In this document: positions 8,731 through 17,459 of the stretch, one piece after another
Numbering within the stretch: the stretch's first letter is position 1
Layout of the letters: every line of letters begins with the position of its first letter
Origin: a virus
IMG/VR virus record: IMGVR_UViG_3300036790_000128
Coordinates: 1-62,294 of that record
DNA: 62,294 nucleotides
Direction: 5' to 3' (one strand)
Position numbers and translations under genes: made by a program
Notes under the pieces: generated by a model
Database searches by the model: none
What the model was told of the DNA's origin: nothing
Seen by the model: only the letters and a program-made list of their open reading frames with translations

Positions 8731-11469
8731 TTACATCCCCACCGAAATATCCGCATGGGCTCCGATGATCACCCGAGGCACGGGATCGGTGCAGGAGACA
8801 ACGAAAACGAACTGCCTGCCGTTGCCCATGCGCAGCCATCGCAGGCGTGTCAGGAACTGCCCCATCTTGCCCATCGATCGCCAGAACTGCAAAGGCGTGA
8901 ACGTATTCGCGCCATCGACCGACCAGCCAAGTTGAATCTGCGGATTTGAACCGGGACCGACCGCCGTTCCGACGCCCGCTTGAATATCCAGTTCGAAGCG
9001 CGAGAAGAACAGCCGCTTGCGGTCTTGATTATAGGGAATAGAATAGGCCAGCCCCCGGATGGTATTGCCGAGTTCAGTGTAGGTCGTCCAATCCAGCAGG
9101 TTCACATTGCCGTTGAAGGCGTCGCCCAGATAGGTATTGTTGAAGGCCCGAAACGCCGTTGTCGCGCGCCACACCCCAAGCGACGCATTATTGGCATCCC
9201 ATGATTCCCGATCATGCCAGCGGTTGGTTGAAATATCGAACACCAGGGTCCGCTTCGAAACCGGAAGCGTGAGGATGACGAACTTGTGGCCCTCCAACGT
9301 GTAGGTAAAGCAATATGCCTGCGTAATATCTCCGTCCTGGGCGATGACATGCTCGACCGAATGCGTCGAGACGCGGATCGGCACGGTCGATTGCAGCCGA
9401 TAGAAAATCTTGTCTGCGCCAAGAAAGAAGATCGCGCCGTCCTGTTTGAAGATGGTTTTTGGCGAGACGCATCCATAACTGATTCCTGCCCCGGTATAGC
9501 GAGCGAACGGGAAGCCCGGCGAGATTCCCGCATCGTACCAGAGTTCAAGATGTTCCTGGCAGATCACAAACAGAAGCTGGAGATTTTGCACCGTTCCCGT
9601 GATGAAATCGGGTTGCGATTCGGCGGACGCAAAGTTCAATCCATTGAATGTCGTGCCGTCATAGAGGTTCGACACGAACATCTCATTGGTGCCCATGCGA
9701 TCAAAGACGAAATACCCATCAAAAAAACAGACCGTGTTGGCCGGATAAAAATTAGGATCGGTGATCTGCTGGAAGCCATAGGTTGCCGACTGTGGATTGG
9801 TGTCGAAAATCCAACCCGCCGACGCCGCACCACTGACGATGCACAACTGGAATCCGTTGTCCGACATGCTGACAATATCGGAGGCGCCGATGCCAGACCC
9901 GACAATCGTCGCCACACCAACGACGTAACCGGAACCACCAGCAAGGCCGGCGAGCGACGCTATCGCGCCATTGACGGTCGCCACAGGAACAGAAAAACCA
10001 GAACCAGACCCGCCAAGATTTACATTCGAAGCCGACAGCACGTCGCCGATCACATAGCCGGTTCCGAGGGTGGCGAGCAGCACGCTACCGATCGCGCCAT
10101 TACTGACGGCCACGGTCGCCGTCGCGCCGGCACCGCTGCCTCCGGTCAGCGGCACGCCGTAATAGGTGCCGTTCACATAGCCAGCGCCACCCGTGATCGC
10201 CCCCAAGGACGCGATCAGTGGATTAGTGAGACTTGCGACCGAAATGGAAAACCCTGTTCCGCCACCGAGCGGCGCAGACAGAAGATCGCCGACCTGAAAA
10301 TTTATGCCGAAGGTTTGCAGAGAAACCAGCGTTATGACACCAGCCGTCACTCCGATGTTGGCCGTAGCGCCGGAGCCTGAACCTCCGGTCAATGGAACAT
10401 CAAAGAATGTCCCTAATGTCGATTGTGCGAGTTGATAGAGTGAATTTCCGGCCACGACATACGGCACGTCCTGTTTGAGCCATGACCCACGGCTACTGCC
10501 TGGTATATCGACGGACGTGACTGTGATGCTGAATCCAGACCCGGAACCGCCAAGAAAGCTGTTAGAACATGACAACACATCGCCGATATCATAATTGATG
10601 CCCGGAAAGATGACTGCAACCCCACTGACAGCACCGCTCGTCACCGTGATATTTGCAATCGCCCCCGAGCCGTGACCGCCTGTCAGCGGCACGTTCTTGA
10701 ATGCCCCAACGCCGGCGGAATTATAGCCGGACCCCGCCTGCAAAGAGGTCAGGGACGTGATCTGGCTTCCCGTCAATGTCGTCACTTGCAGGGAGACCGC
10801 GCCGCTATTGGCAGGAAGCGGCGGCGAGTTGGCGCTGAGAAGATCGCCAATATTGAAACCACCGCCGGGATTGACAATCCCAACGGTATCAACAGCAAAG
10901 AGCCCTGTCGGGGGATAGAAATGACACAACATATTGGCTGTTGCGCCGGAGCCTGAGCCTCCAGTCAGCGGAACATTTGAAAATGCGCCCTGATTTGCGT
11001 AACGACCGCCGCTAACAATAGCAATGGCGGCAATGCCTTGGCTTCCAATCCCATTAACTGTAATTGAAAAACCGGACCCGGTGCCGCCCAGGAAGGAATT
11101 CGAGGCACTCAATACGTCGCCCACCTTATAGGCCGTACCCGGTTGAGCCAAAGTACAGGTCGTCACCGCGCCGCCGCTGATCGTAATATTGGCTGTTGCG
11201 CCAGAGCCTGAGCCTCCAGTCAGCGGGACATTCTGAAATGTATTGGTGGCGTAACCTGAACCTCCCGCGAATGGCGCACCTGTCCCAGCAATCGCACCGA
11301 GGATCGTAGACGTATTCGCAAACGCCGACATGCCCGGCGCACCAAACAATGGCGTCTGCGATTTGGCTCCCTGCGGTTCTTTTTCGGTAAAGAAATTCAC
11401 CAGCCGCTGCGCATTCAAGGGCAGACTGCGGCTTTCTGCGGATTCGACGGCAAAGAGAATCTCCGGCAT
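8731..11469 (-). CDS. P22 gp10-like tail/DNA-stabilisation protein with repeat insertion
   Basis: 912 residues, about twice P22 gp10 (about 470). The N-terminus LNAQRLVNFFTEKEPQGAKS followed by TPLFGAPGM is the hallmark of the phage stabilisation family. The C-terminal half (from about residue 540: VCFFDGYFVFDRMGTNEMF, then AGISYGCVSPKTIF) also fits. Residues about 60-530 hold five copies of a Gly-rich unit around NVPLTGGSGSGATAN, each followed by a PGxxYxVGDVLS-type segment. Gp10 plugs the portal channel below gp4; the repeats probably form an added beta-structured ring or spike. Confidence 0.8.
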   Translation of the reverse strand: MPEILFAVESAESRSLPLNAQRLVNFFTEKEPQGAKSQTPLFGAPGMSAFANTSTILGAIAGTGAPFAGGSGYATNTFQNVPLTGGSGSGATANITISGGAVTTCTLAQPGTAYKVGDVLSASNSFLGGTGSGFSITVNGIGSQGIAAIAIVSGGRYANQGAFSNVPLTGGSGSGATANMLCHFYPPTGLFAVDTVGIVNPGGGFNIGDLLSANSPPLPANSGAVSLQVTTLTGSQITSLTSLQAGSGYNSAGVGAFKNVPLTGGHGSGAIANITVTSGAVSGVAVIFPGINYDIGDVLSCSNSFLGGSGSGFSITVTSVDIPGSSRGSWLKQDVPYVVAGNSLYQLAQSTLGTFFDVPLTGGSGSGATANIGVTAGVITLVSLQTFGINFQVGDLLSAPLGGGTGFSISVASLTNPLIASLGAITGGAGYVNGTYYGVPLTGGSGAGATATVAVSNGAIGSVLLATLGTGYVIGDVLSASNVNLGGSGSGFSVPVATVNGAIASLAGLAGGSGYVVGVATIVGSGIGASDIVSMSDNGFQLCIVSGAASAGWIFDTNPQSATYGFQQITDPNFYPANTVCFFDGYFVFDRMGTNEMFVSNLYDGTTFNGLNFASAESQPDFITGTVQNLQLLFVICQEHLELWYDAGISPGFPFARYTGAGISYGCVSPKTIFKQDGAIFFLGADKIFYRLQSTVPIRVSTHSVEHVIAQDGDITQAYCFTYTLEGHKFVILTLPVSKRTLVFDISTNRWHDRESWDANNASLGVWRATTAFRAFNNTYLGDAFNGNVNLLDWTTYTELGNTIRGLAYSIPYNQDRKRLFFSRFELDIQAGVGTAVGPGSNPQIQLGWSVDGANTFTPLQFWRSMGKMGQFLTRLRWLRMGNGRQFVFVVSCTDPVPRVIIGAHADISVGM

Positions 11470-11475
11470 CGGCCT

Positions 11476-12486
11476 TTATCTCTGCGCCTCGTCATAACTC
11501 ATCCCGAAATAGATCGGTTCCGACTCGCGATCGAAGCCCTGCACGAGATCGAGCTTCTTTTCCGATTCCTGCAGGATGATCGCCCATCGCTGCGGCGGAC
11601 AATCGAATTCCGGTCCCATTTCCTTGGCCAGATTCCAGCCGATGGCATTGATCCATTCCTGTGGAAAATCGACCGTGTTGGCAGGTGTGTTGATGTCCAT
11701 CAGCGGCCGATACCAGGTGAATCGTGCGCCGAAATTCGCGTTCTGCGGCGTGAGCCATGCATAGTATTCGCCGGAAACAAGCTGCGGCGAATAAAAGAAC
11801 TGTGTGGTGATGCCGGGATTGAGCGGATTCGGCAGGTCCATGTATTCCTTGCGCGAGAGCACTGACATCGGCGTCAGCCGCGGGCCGTTGTTCTGGCCGC
11901 CCTGATAGTAGATCGTCCTCGAGCGCGGCACCTTCAAAGGCCGCACGATCTTGGTCGCATAGTCGAACACGTTGTTCTGCGCCGATGCGCTCGCGCCAGC
12001 GGGCAACGGAGTTGCAAACGTCACCACATTGTTGACCGGAGCGCCGCTGACCGTGGTCCAGAACGCAGCGCCGCTGTCGAGCACTATCCCAAAATTATCG
12101 CCAGCGTTGACCGTAACCCCATTGTAGTTCGTCGTGCTGTTGACCGTGACGGAGGTCGCCCCCGCCCCGATCGGCGCCGCAACCTGCATCGAGACCCACG
12201 AATTCGCGTCGCAGCAATTGTCAGGCCCGGTCCCGCCCGTCCCCGTCCCGCCGAGCAGATAACGCGCCTGCCCCTGCTGGAAGAACAGGATGGCTTCTTC
12301 CTCGGTCCACACATGAATGCCGGTCGCCATCCATTCCTTGATCATGGCGTTCATCGCCAGGACCGTGTCGGCATACTGACCGGCAGTCGGCGTTTCATCC
12401 TCCGCGATCACGCCAAGCTTGCGCAGCGCCATACTGACGATCGCGGTGGCGGCGGGATTGAACGACGATGTGTTCGACGTTGTCAT
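11476..12486 (-). CDS. P22 gp4-like tail accessory/head-completion protein
   Basis: 336 residues. The N-terminal helical pattern ALRKLGVIAEDETPTAGQ, then NAMIKEWMATGIHVWTEEEA, is typical of gp4-type adaptors (P22 gp4 is about 166 residues). The middle holds a beta-domain insertion (IGAGATSVTVNSTTNYNGV) as in larger phage versions. Located directly upstream of the gp10-like gene in transcription order, as in P22. It connects the portal to the tail. Confidence 0.78.
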   Translation of the reverse strand: MTTSNTSSFNPAATAIVSMALRKLGVIAEDETPTAGQYADTVLAMNAMIKEWMATGIHVWTEEEAILFFQQGQARYLLGGTGTGGTGPDNCCDANSWVSMQVAAPIGAGATSVTVNSTTNYNGVTVNAGDNFGIVLDSGAAFWTTVSGAPVNNVVTFATPLPAGASASAQNNVFDYATKIVRPLKVPRSRTIYYQGGQNNGPRLTPMSVLSRKEYMDLPNPLNPGITTQFFYSPQLVSGEYYAWLTPQNANFGARFTWYRPLMDINTPANTVDFPQEWINAIGWNLAKEMGPEFDCPPQRWAIILQESEKKLDLVQGFDRESEPIYFGMSYDEAQR

Positions 12487-12504
12487 CTTTCATCCCAGCA
12501 TTAC

Positions 12505-12553
12505 GTTGACCGAGTCCGGCGCCCATCCCACGAAGGCCCCATCGTGACACACA
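12505..12553 (+). repeat. Family A repeat, copy A3
   Basis: GTTGACCGAGTCCGG at the left and CATCGTGACACACA at the right. It sits between the gp4-like gene start and the end of the preceding minus-strand gene. It faces copy A4 across a block of five virion genes. Confidence 0.9.
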
Positions 12554-12558
12554 CTGCC

Positions 12559-13038
12559 TTACGGCAACCCCGGCACCGGAGGTGGCGAAGCCTGATAAAG
12601 CGTTACCAGATTCCCTGACGCCATCGTAGAGGGAAGCGGTCGTGAAAGCACAAGATTCGTCCCCACAGGCGCGATAGCAATCGTCGTGAAAAACACTGAG
12701 CCGCCATCCAGATCGGTCATGCAGCCGACCTTCGCTCCCTGGTAAAATCCGAAGATAGTCTGAACGGGAATCGCCGTCTGACCAACTACGGCATTTGCAG
12801 TCGTCTGCGTGCTGATCGGACCGACGTAGACGTTTGCGCCCAAGGGACGTGGATCTGGAACAGATTGAATGTCTGGGACGCCCTTGACCAAATCCTGAGG
12901 CTGGCGAGGCTCCCAGCGCGCCTCATCTACAATCAGGCCGGTCCATTCCTTGCGGGTGCGCTCTGCCCTTTGGGGAAAACCTGTTCGATCATCGGTTCTG
13001 TAGAACGAACCGCGGAGGTAGCGGAGTTTGCGGCCCAT
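12559..13038 (-). CDS. Putative minor head/tail structural protein
   Basis: 159 residues. The N-terminus is basic (MGRKLRYLRGSFYRTDDRTG) and the rest beta-rich (VGQTAIPVQTIFGFYQGAKV). The C-terminal tail is proline-rich. Found between capsid-decoration-type genes and the gp4-like gene. No family recognised. A role in head completion is inferred from position alone. Confidence 0.5.
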   Translation of the reverse strand: MGRKLRYLRGSFYRTDDRTGFPQRAERTRKEWTGLIVDEARWEPRQPQDLVKGVPDIQSVPDPRPLGANVYVGPISTQTTANAVVGQTAIPVQTIFGFYQGAKVGCMTDLDGGSVFFTTIAIAPVGTNLVLSRPLPSTMASGNLVTLYQASPPPVPGLP

Positions 13039-13086
13039 TAGTTTTCCACATTAGCAGCAGGCTACCGCAGCGCTCAACACAAAACT

Positions 13087-13680
13087 TTAATTGCTTTCGT
13101 ATGTACCACTGATAATCAATAAGTCGCTACCTGTCGGATTGCCTAACGCCGCTAAGAACACACGAAATGTCGTAGCGTTGGAACCAAGAGCCGTGTCAAG
13201 TCCAGCGCCGCTAGCGCCATCCTGGCCGGAGAAAGCATAGAAAACATTTGATAATGTCAACGCCGCAACAGGTAGCGTACCAATGGTAATCGTCCCTGAG
13301 CAGGTGCCAATGGCTGCTTGAACAACAGTAGTAAACCATACTGTTTTGCCAAGAACCTTATATCGACCGATCTGAATTGAGTAAGCGCCAACAGCTCCCG
13401 TGCCGCAGGTGATCGTCGGTGAGAATGTTGACCACGCTGTTAGCGATAATCCTGTAACGGCACCGGCCGTTAGCCCGCTAGCCGTGCCCGTAAGATTGGT
13501 TCCAACGCCAGCCGAAGGCGTGCCGAGATCACCCGCACCTTGTAGGCACGTCCCAGTCGTCGTACCGAACGCAGGGCATGGCGGATACGGCCCAACCGGC
13601 TGCCCTTGCTGCGCCTGCGCAAAAACAAACAAACCGCAGCAGAACAGAGCAACGGAAAGAACCCCAGCAACGAATCTCAT
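13087..13680 (-). CDS. Secreted-type beta-rich protein in virion module
   Basis: 197 residues with a clear signal-peptide-like N-terminus (MRFVAGVLSVALFCCGLFVF, then AQAQQ) followed by a Gly/Thr/Ala-rich beta domain. It overlaps the next upstream gene by 4 bp, so it is co-translated. It resembles tail-fibre-like or decoration proteins with Sec signals rather than an enzyme. Whether the leader is cleaved in the host is unknown. Confidence 0.5.
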   Translation of the reverse strand: MRFVAGVLSVALFCCGLFVFAQAQQGQPVGPYPPCPAFGTTTGTCLQGAGDLGTPSAGVGTNLTGTASGLTAGAVTGLSLTAWSTFSPTITCGTGAVGAYSIQIGRYKVLGKTVWFTTVVQAAIGTCSGTITIGTLPVAALTLSNVFYAFSGQDGASGAGLDTALGSNATTFRVFLAALGNPTGSDLLIISGTYESN

Positions 13681-14273
13681 TTGAAATCACCGCTGATAAA
13701 GGCATGAGTCGATGCGGTCTTCGTAAAGCACCCCGTAGTCGATGCACCAATGGTGATTCCCGTCGCAAAAGCCACAGGAACAGGAAACGCCGCGCTATAG
13801 GACGTCGTCCCCAAAGGCATCGCATAGCATTTGGCTGGCGTTACCCCTCCATCAGTCGGCGCCGAGGTCGCATTGTAGATCATGATCCACCACGCCGCAC
13901 CTGAGAGCGTAGAATCCGCGCTAATGTTGAATGAGTAGAGATTCCCTGCCGATCCTTTGATGATCTGATTGGCACAAAGCGATGAACAGGCCACCGTGGA
14001 AAGCCCGGCTAGCGCCTCGGATGAGGGTGCCGGCACCACACCGTTGCCCGCAGCGATAGTTGGCGTGGTGGGCAATGTTACTGCTCCACCGCCGCCTCCG
14101 CTGCTGTCAACATTGATCGACCCATCCGAATTGACCTTGAGCTGCTGTGTCGGAGTTGTCGAATCGGCAATGAACACCGTGCCGAGATAATTAGTCTGCG
14201 CCGCCCACGCGACAACGCTGGCGCTGATCAGAGCACACCCAGCAGCAATCAAAACGACTTTCCACGTCTTCAT
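13677..14273 (-). CDS. Secreted-type virion-module protein
   Basis: 198 residues. N-terminal hydrophobic signal (VVLIAAGCALISASVVAWAA), then TNYLGTVFIADSTTPTQQLK and a poly-Gly linker leading to a beta-rich domain with four Cys. Coupled to the following gene by a 4-bp overlap. Similar in design to its neighbour, and perhaps an old duplication. Function unknown. Confidence 0.5.
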   Translation of the reverse strand: MKTWKVVLIAAGCALISASVVAWAAQTNYLGTVFIADSTTPTQQLKVNSDGSINVDSSGGGGGAVTLPTTPTIAAGNGVVPAPSSEALAGLSTVACSSLCANQIIKGSAGNLYSFNISADSTLSGAAWWIMIYNATSAPTDGGVTPAKCYAMPLGTTSYSAAFPVPVAFATGITIGASTTGCFTKTASTHAFISGDFK

Positions 14274-14286
14274 CGTTCTGATTCCC

Positions 14287-14724
14287 CTAGCTCTGCGGAA
14301 TGCCCTTGGTGCCGCGCATCTTCACCGTATAGCCGGAGTTCACCATCGCGCCCAAGGTGGTGAATTTGATCTTGCCGGTAGCGCCTGTCAAAAGCACGCC
14401 GGCTGAACTCACAGCCGCAAGTCCACCGACATTATCGAAGCAAATCCGGCCGAACCCGCCAAGCACCAGTGCATTCTGAGAACTCGTGGCGTCCCAGATG
14501 ATTTCCAGCGCCATGCCCTTCACATCATATTCGATCTCGCGAATCTTGATGTGCTGCACCGGATAGAAATTCTGGCCATAGAGAAAGATGCCAAGTGGAC
14601 CGGCTGACGATCCGTCCACCTTGACGACGTTTGACTCCCCCGTCCCATCAGACAGGTTCGTGAACACATAGACCCAGTTCTTGCGGCCGTTCTCAATCAG
14701 CGCGCTCGTGACAGCATCGGCCAT
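14287..14724 (-). CDS. Putative head decoration/structural protein
   Basis: 145 residues, beta-rich, with Trp/Tyr-containing strands (RKNWVYVFTNLSDGTGE; IEYDVKGMALEIIWDATSS). No signal peptide. It lies in the block between the capsid and tail-adaptor genes. Small beta-sandwich proteins at this place are usually capsid cement or neck proteins. Confidence 0.5.
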   Translation of the reverse strand: MADAVTSALIENGRKNWVYVFTNLSDGTGESNVVKVDGSSAGPLGIFLYGQNFYPVQHIKIREIEYDVKGMALEIIWDATSSQNALVLGGFGRICFDNVGGLAAVSSAGVLLTGATGKIKFTTLGAMVNSGYTVKMRGTKGIPQS

Positions 14725-14748
14725 GACGGCGATCCTCCGTCAAATGGC

Positions 14749-15792
14749 TCAGCTCGGGTTGATGCCAAGGCCCGTCGTGCCGGCAGTCGGCGGCCCGCCA
14801 TCGACGTAGCAGTTGGCGAGGAAATTGGTATCGCCCCATTTCGTGGCGCCGACCGACGTGCATTGCTGCATCAGCACATAGCCGCCGGGTGACGCATTGG
14901 TGAATGACCCGACTTCGTTGATGGCGGTAGCCCCAGATTTGATCGCATTGAGGAACGCACAATGCTGGAACCACTGCTCGCGATCGACACAGGCCGCACC
15001 CGCACCGAGAATGTGCAGCGGAGTGGCCGCCGTCGTATCCATGATGAACGAGCAATTGCGGAACACATTGCGTGGCGTACCGCCGGTCAGTTCAAGCGAT
15101 GCATTCGCCACCGCGCCGCGGGCCACGGTATCGAGCCCGAAATTGCAGTGTTCAAACGTGGTTTCACCGATACCCGCGCCGCCAAGCTTGAAGGACCGCG
15201 AGCCGGCGTCAGCCGCCGATGTCGCATCGCCCATGCCGCCGAAGTCCATGTTCCAGTACGAATTCCGGCCGCCGTTATCGGTCCAGCAGATTTGATTGGT
15301 GCCGCCGGTCGAGAAGCCGTGGAACAAGCTGACGTTGGCGAACAGGCATCCGCCCCCGGTCACAGCGACGAAATTTCCAGAACCGAATGTCGCCTGCGTA
15401 TAGGTGCCGGTCGGCGGCGCAATGCGAGCCCGCTGCGCAACTTGCGTCGGGGCACCGATGCCGACCAGATGCAATGCATTCTTGTTCCAGTTCAGAACGC
15501 CCGTAGTCGCTAGGGGATTGATCGATTGTGCTCCAGCCAATGAAAGCCGCGCCGTTCCGGCAGCAGCGCCATCGCCGATCAGCACCACCACGTCATTGCG
15601 TCCAGAGACGGCCTTATTGACCGCCTGATAGAGCGTCTGCAGCGCCTGGCTCGGGCTTGTTCCCGCGTTACCGTCCAGTCCGTTGACCGGATCGACGAAC
15701 CACCATGTCCCGGTAAACGGCAAGCCGCCGATCCCGCCAAGAACTGGAACGCCGAAAGAGGTCACGCCATTCGGGAAATTCGTAAGGCCCAT
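14749..15792 (-). CDS. Putative beta-helical virion protein
   Basis: 347 residues. The pattern WWFVDPVNGLDGNAGTSPSQ, then ALQTLYQAVNKAV is the start typical of parallel beta-helix proteins (pectate-lyase-like fold). Short strand repeats follow (FEHCNFGLDTVA, VFRNCSFIMDT, WFQHCAFLNAI), one rung each. Probable decoration or fibre protein. First gene of the five-gene block between A3 and A4. Confidence 0.6.
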   Translation of the reverse strand: MGLTNFPNGVTSFGVPVLGGIGGLPFTGTWWFVDPVNGLDGNAGTSPSQALQTLYQAVNKAVSGRNDVVVLIGDGAAAGTARLSLAGAQSINPLATTGVLNWNKNALHLVGIGAPTQVAQRARIAPPTGTYTQATFGSGNFVAVTGGGCLFANVSLFHGFSTGGTNQICWTDNGGRNSYWNMDFGGMGDATSAADAGSRSFKLGGAGIGETTFEHCNFGLDTVARGAVANASLELTGGTPRNVFRNCSFIMDTTAATPLHILGAGAACVDREQWFQHCAFLNAIKSGATAINEVGSFTNASPGGYVLMQQCTSVGATKWGDTNFLANCYVDGGPPTAGTTGLGINPS

Positions 15793-16212
15793 GATCGTTC
15801 TCCTATGGCTGCCCGCGGGATTCGAACACCGCGCTTACCCCAAGACCTGGGACAGCGGTTGAGCCAAAGGCCGCCATAAAGGAGAGCGGCAGCCAGAATC
15901 GGAAGGATGTTCGACGATGCCTGACTGCCTAGAGAACAGCGTTATGGGATTCGCTGTGTCCGGTCAAGGGGAATGGGGAAAGGGTAGTGGGCTCTTTTAA
16001 TTATGGCGATCCAGGGTTTGACCCCACAGTGCCTACCGCAGTGCGGTTGATATATCAACACATAAGTGCTGCATATTTTGCTCACAGGCCGGTTTTGGCC
16101 GCGTCATAGAGCCGTACTTTCCCGGCTCTCGACCGCAAAGGGAGCCGATTTTGAGCAATAGTCGGGAAATGCGCCGCCTACAGGGGAAAGGTCACAGGAA
16201 GGTAGGTTTAGA
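15793..16212. other. Intergenic region with hairpin and palindrome
   Basis: 420 bases with no convincing gene. It holds a tRNA-like stretch at about 15805-15900 (rejected, see below), a perfect 14-bp palindrome at 16046-16059, and a 7-bp hairpin at 16108-16129 (AGAGCCG, 8-base loop, CGGCTCT). A promoter for the leftward gene at 15792 may lie here, but no clear -35/-10 pair was found. Confidence 0.5.
16046..16059. promoter_or_regulatory. Palindrome GTTGATATATCAAC (possible operator)
   Basis: Perfect 14-bp inverted repeat in an AT-rich spot of an otherwise GC-rich intergenic region. It has the size and form of a dimeric-regulator site. No second copy was noticed elsewhere. Confidence 0.4.
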
Positions 16213-16262
16213 TTTGTGTCACGAGAGGGCCTTCGTGGGAGCAGCGCCGGATGTCGGTCAAC
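16213..16262 (-). repeat. Family A repeat, copy A4
   Basis: Minus-strand copy GTTGACCGACATCCGG ... TCTCGTGACACAAA. On its gene side is TGTGCCATTTAGAAC, which equals the 3' end of the methyltransferase gene at 7500. Confidence 0.9.
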
Positions 16263-16301
16263 GCTTGGCTGTGCCATTTAGAACATGCCAAGATGTTATA
16301 G

Positions 16302-16640
16302 TCATCGTATTTTCCAATCTGGGAAAGGCTTTTCGATTGCTCGGTCCCACCATCGCTTGCGCAGCCCGCGAAAGCCGGGAATTGCCTCATCGATTGTGCA
16401 GGCAACGGCGTTGCCCTTGCGCACAATCCCGCCGCCCCACATGCCTGTTACGGGTGCCCAGCCGCGCAATTTTCCATGCGCCACGACGTAGAAACGATCA
16501 CCGGGCTTCGCGAGGGATTTGAAGCTATGCTGAGTGAACCAGCCCCATTCCTCGCCAGTCTCAGGATCGCCAGCGGCGTCGCCTTCCGCGATCCATTCCC
16601 CCCAAAAATCTTTCGGGCAAGTGCCAACAAGATCGACCAT
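16302..16640 (-). CDS. PUA/ASCH-like small protein in a repeat-bounded cassette
   Basis: 112 residues. A strand-rich core FYVVAHGKLRGWAPVTGM, followed by a loop and FRGLRKRWWDRAIEKPFPDW, resembles small PUA/ASCH/EVE-type nucleic-acid or modified-base binding domains; this is a fold-level guess. It lies alone between inverted copies A4 and A5. Such readers can act in modification or anti-restriction. No catalytic residues identified. Confidence 0.5.
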   Translation of the reverse strand: MVDLVGTCPKDFWGEWIAEGDAAGDPETGEEWGWFTQHSFKSLAKPGDRFYVVAHGKLRGWAPVTGMWGGGIVRKGNAVACTIDEAIPGFRGLRKRWWDRAIEKPFPDWKIR

Positions 16641-16682
16641 TTTCAGATGCCCCTAGTCCTAGTAGGTCTTAGTAGAGCCATC

Positions 16683-16731
16683 GTTGACCGAGTCCGGCGC
16701 CAATCCCACGAAGGCCCCATCGTGAAACAAA
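16683..16731 (+). repeat. Family A repeat, copy A5
   Basis: GTTGACCGAGTCCGG ... CATCGTGAAACAAA. Inverted partner of A4 around the PUA/ASCH-like gene. Confidence 0.9.
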
Positions 16732-16743
16732 CCTTGACTGTGC

Positions 16744-16772
16744 AAAAAAAGCCGCCCAGGCGAGAGCGGCTT
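16744..16772 (-). terminator. Rho-independent terminator
   Basis: On the minus strand AAGCCGC, a 10-base loop, GCGGCTT, then a run of T. It lies just past the original stop codon (16808) of the endonuclease-VII-like gene and probably ended that transcript before the insertion sequence arrived. Confidence 0.75.
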
Positions 16773-16807
16773 TAAGTTTGGTGAAGCGCAGTTACGCGAG
16801 AGAGAGA

Positions 16808-16869
16808 TTAGGACGGAAGGGATGTTGGGTCAATGCCGCTCCAGGCAGTCTCGGGGATAGACGCGGCTT
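16808..16869 (-). pseudogene. Displaced 3' end of the endonuclease-VII-like gene
   Basis: Removing the insertion sequence and one target copy lets the frame from 18544-19285 run into this segment, encoding EAASIPETAWSGIDPTSLPS and stopping at TAA 16808-16810. The uninterrupted protein would have been about 267 residues. These codons are now separated from the gene by 1.67 kb. Confidence 0.8.
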
Positions 16870-16958
16870 CATCGATCCATGCCTATCGGGTTGACACATA
16901 CAAGCCCCTGTGCTAGTGTTTCGTCATTGGGCGATCCCGCCCTTTGATGGAGAGTGTG

Positions 16959-17183
16959 ATGAAAAAGCCGCGAAAAATGACCTGCTACGTTGGCCGAAGC
17001 CCCGATGGTGTGCGCCGTCTTTTTGCGCAGGATCAGGACCCGGCGCGCGCGATGGCAGACGCCTTTGATGCCGCCCGCGAATACATCAAAGGGCGACCGG
17101 ATTGCGCGCCGCTGGCAAACTGGAGCTTCGATCTGGCGAGCATTCCAGACATGAAGGCCGTGATGTACGGGCAGGAGGGCTGA
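16959..17183 (+). CDS. IS passenger protein 1
   Basis: 74 residues, start chosen at ATG 16959 behind GGAGAG. Sequence includes CYVGRSPDGVRRLFAQDQDP, then a helical AMADAFDAAREYIKGR. Unknown family. First in the three-gene transcript within the IS. Confidence 0.55.
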   Translation: MKKPRKMTCYVGRSPDGVRRLFAQDQDPARAMADAFDAAREYIKGRPDCAPLANWSFDLASIPDMKAVMYGQEG

Positions 17184-17186
17184 GCC

Positions 17187-17459
17187 ATGGCCCGCGAAAT
17201 TGGCATGAACTGCTGGCCTTACGGCAACCCGCGTGGGTGCGATGCCCAATTCAATATCGCGTTGAAACGCGGCGAGCGTCGGGAAGATGCTGACAAGCGC
17301 CTTGAACGCGAAGCTGGCGAAGCGGGTTGGTGCATCGGGCATTATGATGGTCAGGGATTTTACGTGTGCCCCGATCACAAAACCTGCATTTATGACCCGG
17401 TTCCGCTCAATGCAGGCAGAAAACCTATCCGCGTTCGACGCGCGGCGGGGGAGGCGTAA
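17187..17459 (+). CDS. IS passenger protein 2
   Basis: 90 residues. A short Cys-containing protein (GMNCWPYGNPRGCD; FYVCPDHKTCIYDP) that may bind a metal. It has GGAGG upstream and its stop abuts the transposase start. Unknown function; passenger genes are known in some IS1595-family members. Confidence 0.55.
   Translation: MAREIGMNCWPYGNPRGCDAQFNIALKRGERREDADKRLEREAGEAGWCIGHYDGQGFYVCPDHKTCIYDPVPLNAGRKPIRVRRAAGEA

Noticed and set aside
9286-10380. Long plus-strand ORF (364 codons) opposite the gp10-like gene
   Set aside because: Antisense shadow of a conserved structural gene; no ribosome site and no domain.
15805-15900. tRNA-like sequence on the minus strand (T-arm-like GTTCGAATCCCGC, GGCTGCC/GGCAGCC end pairing)
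   Set aside because: The D and anticodon arms do not fold properly, and no U precedes a plausible anticodon. The stretch also reads as an open frame (MAAFGSTAVPGLG...). A tRNA-scan run would decide.
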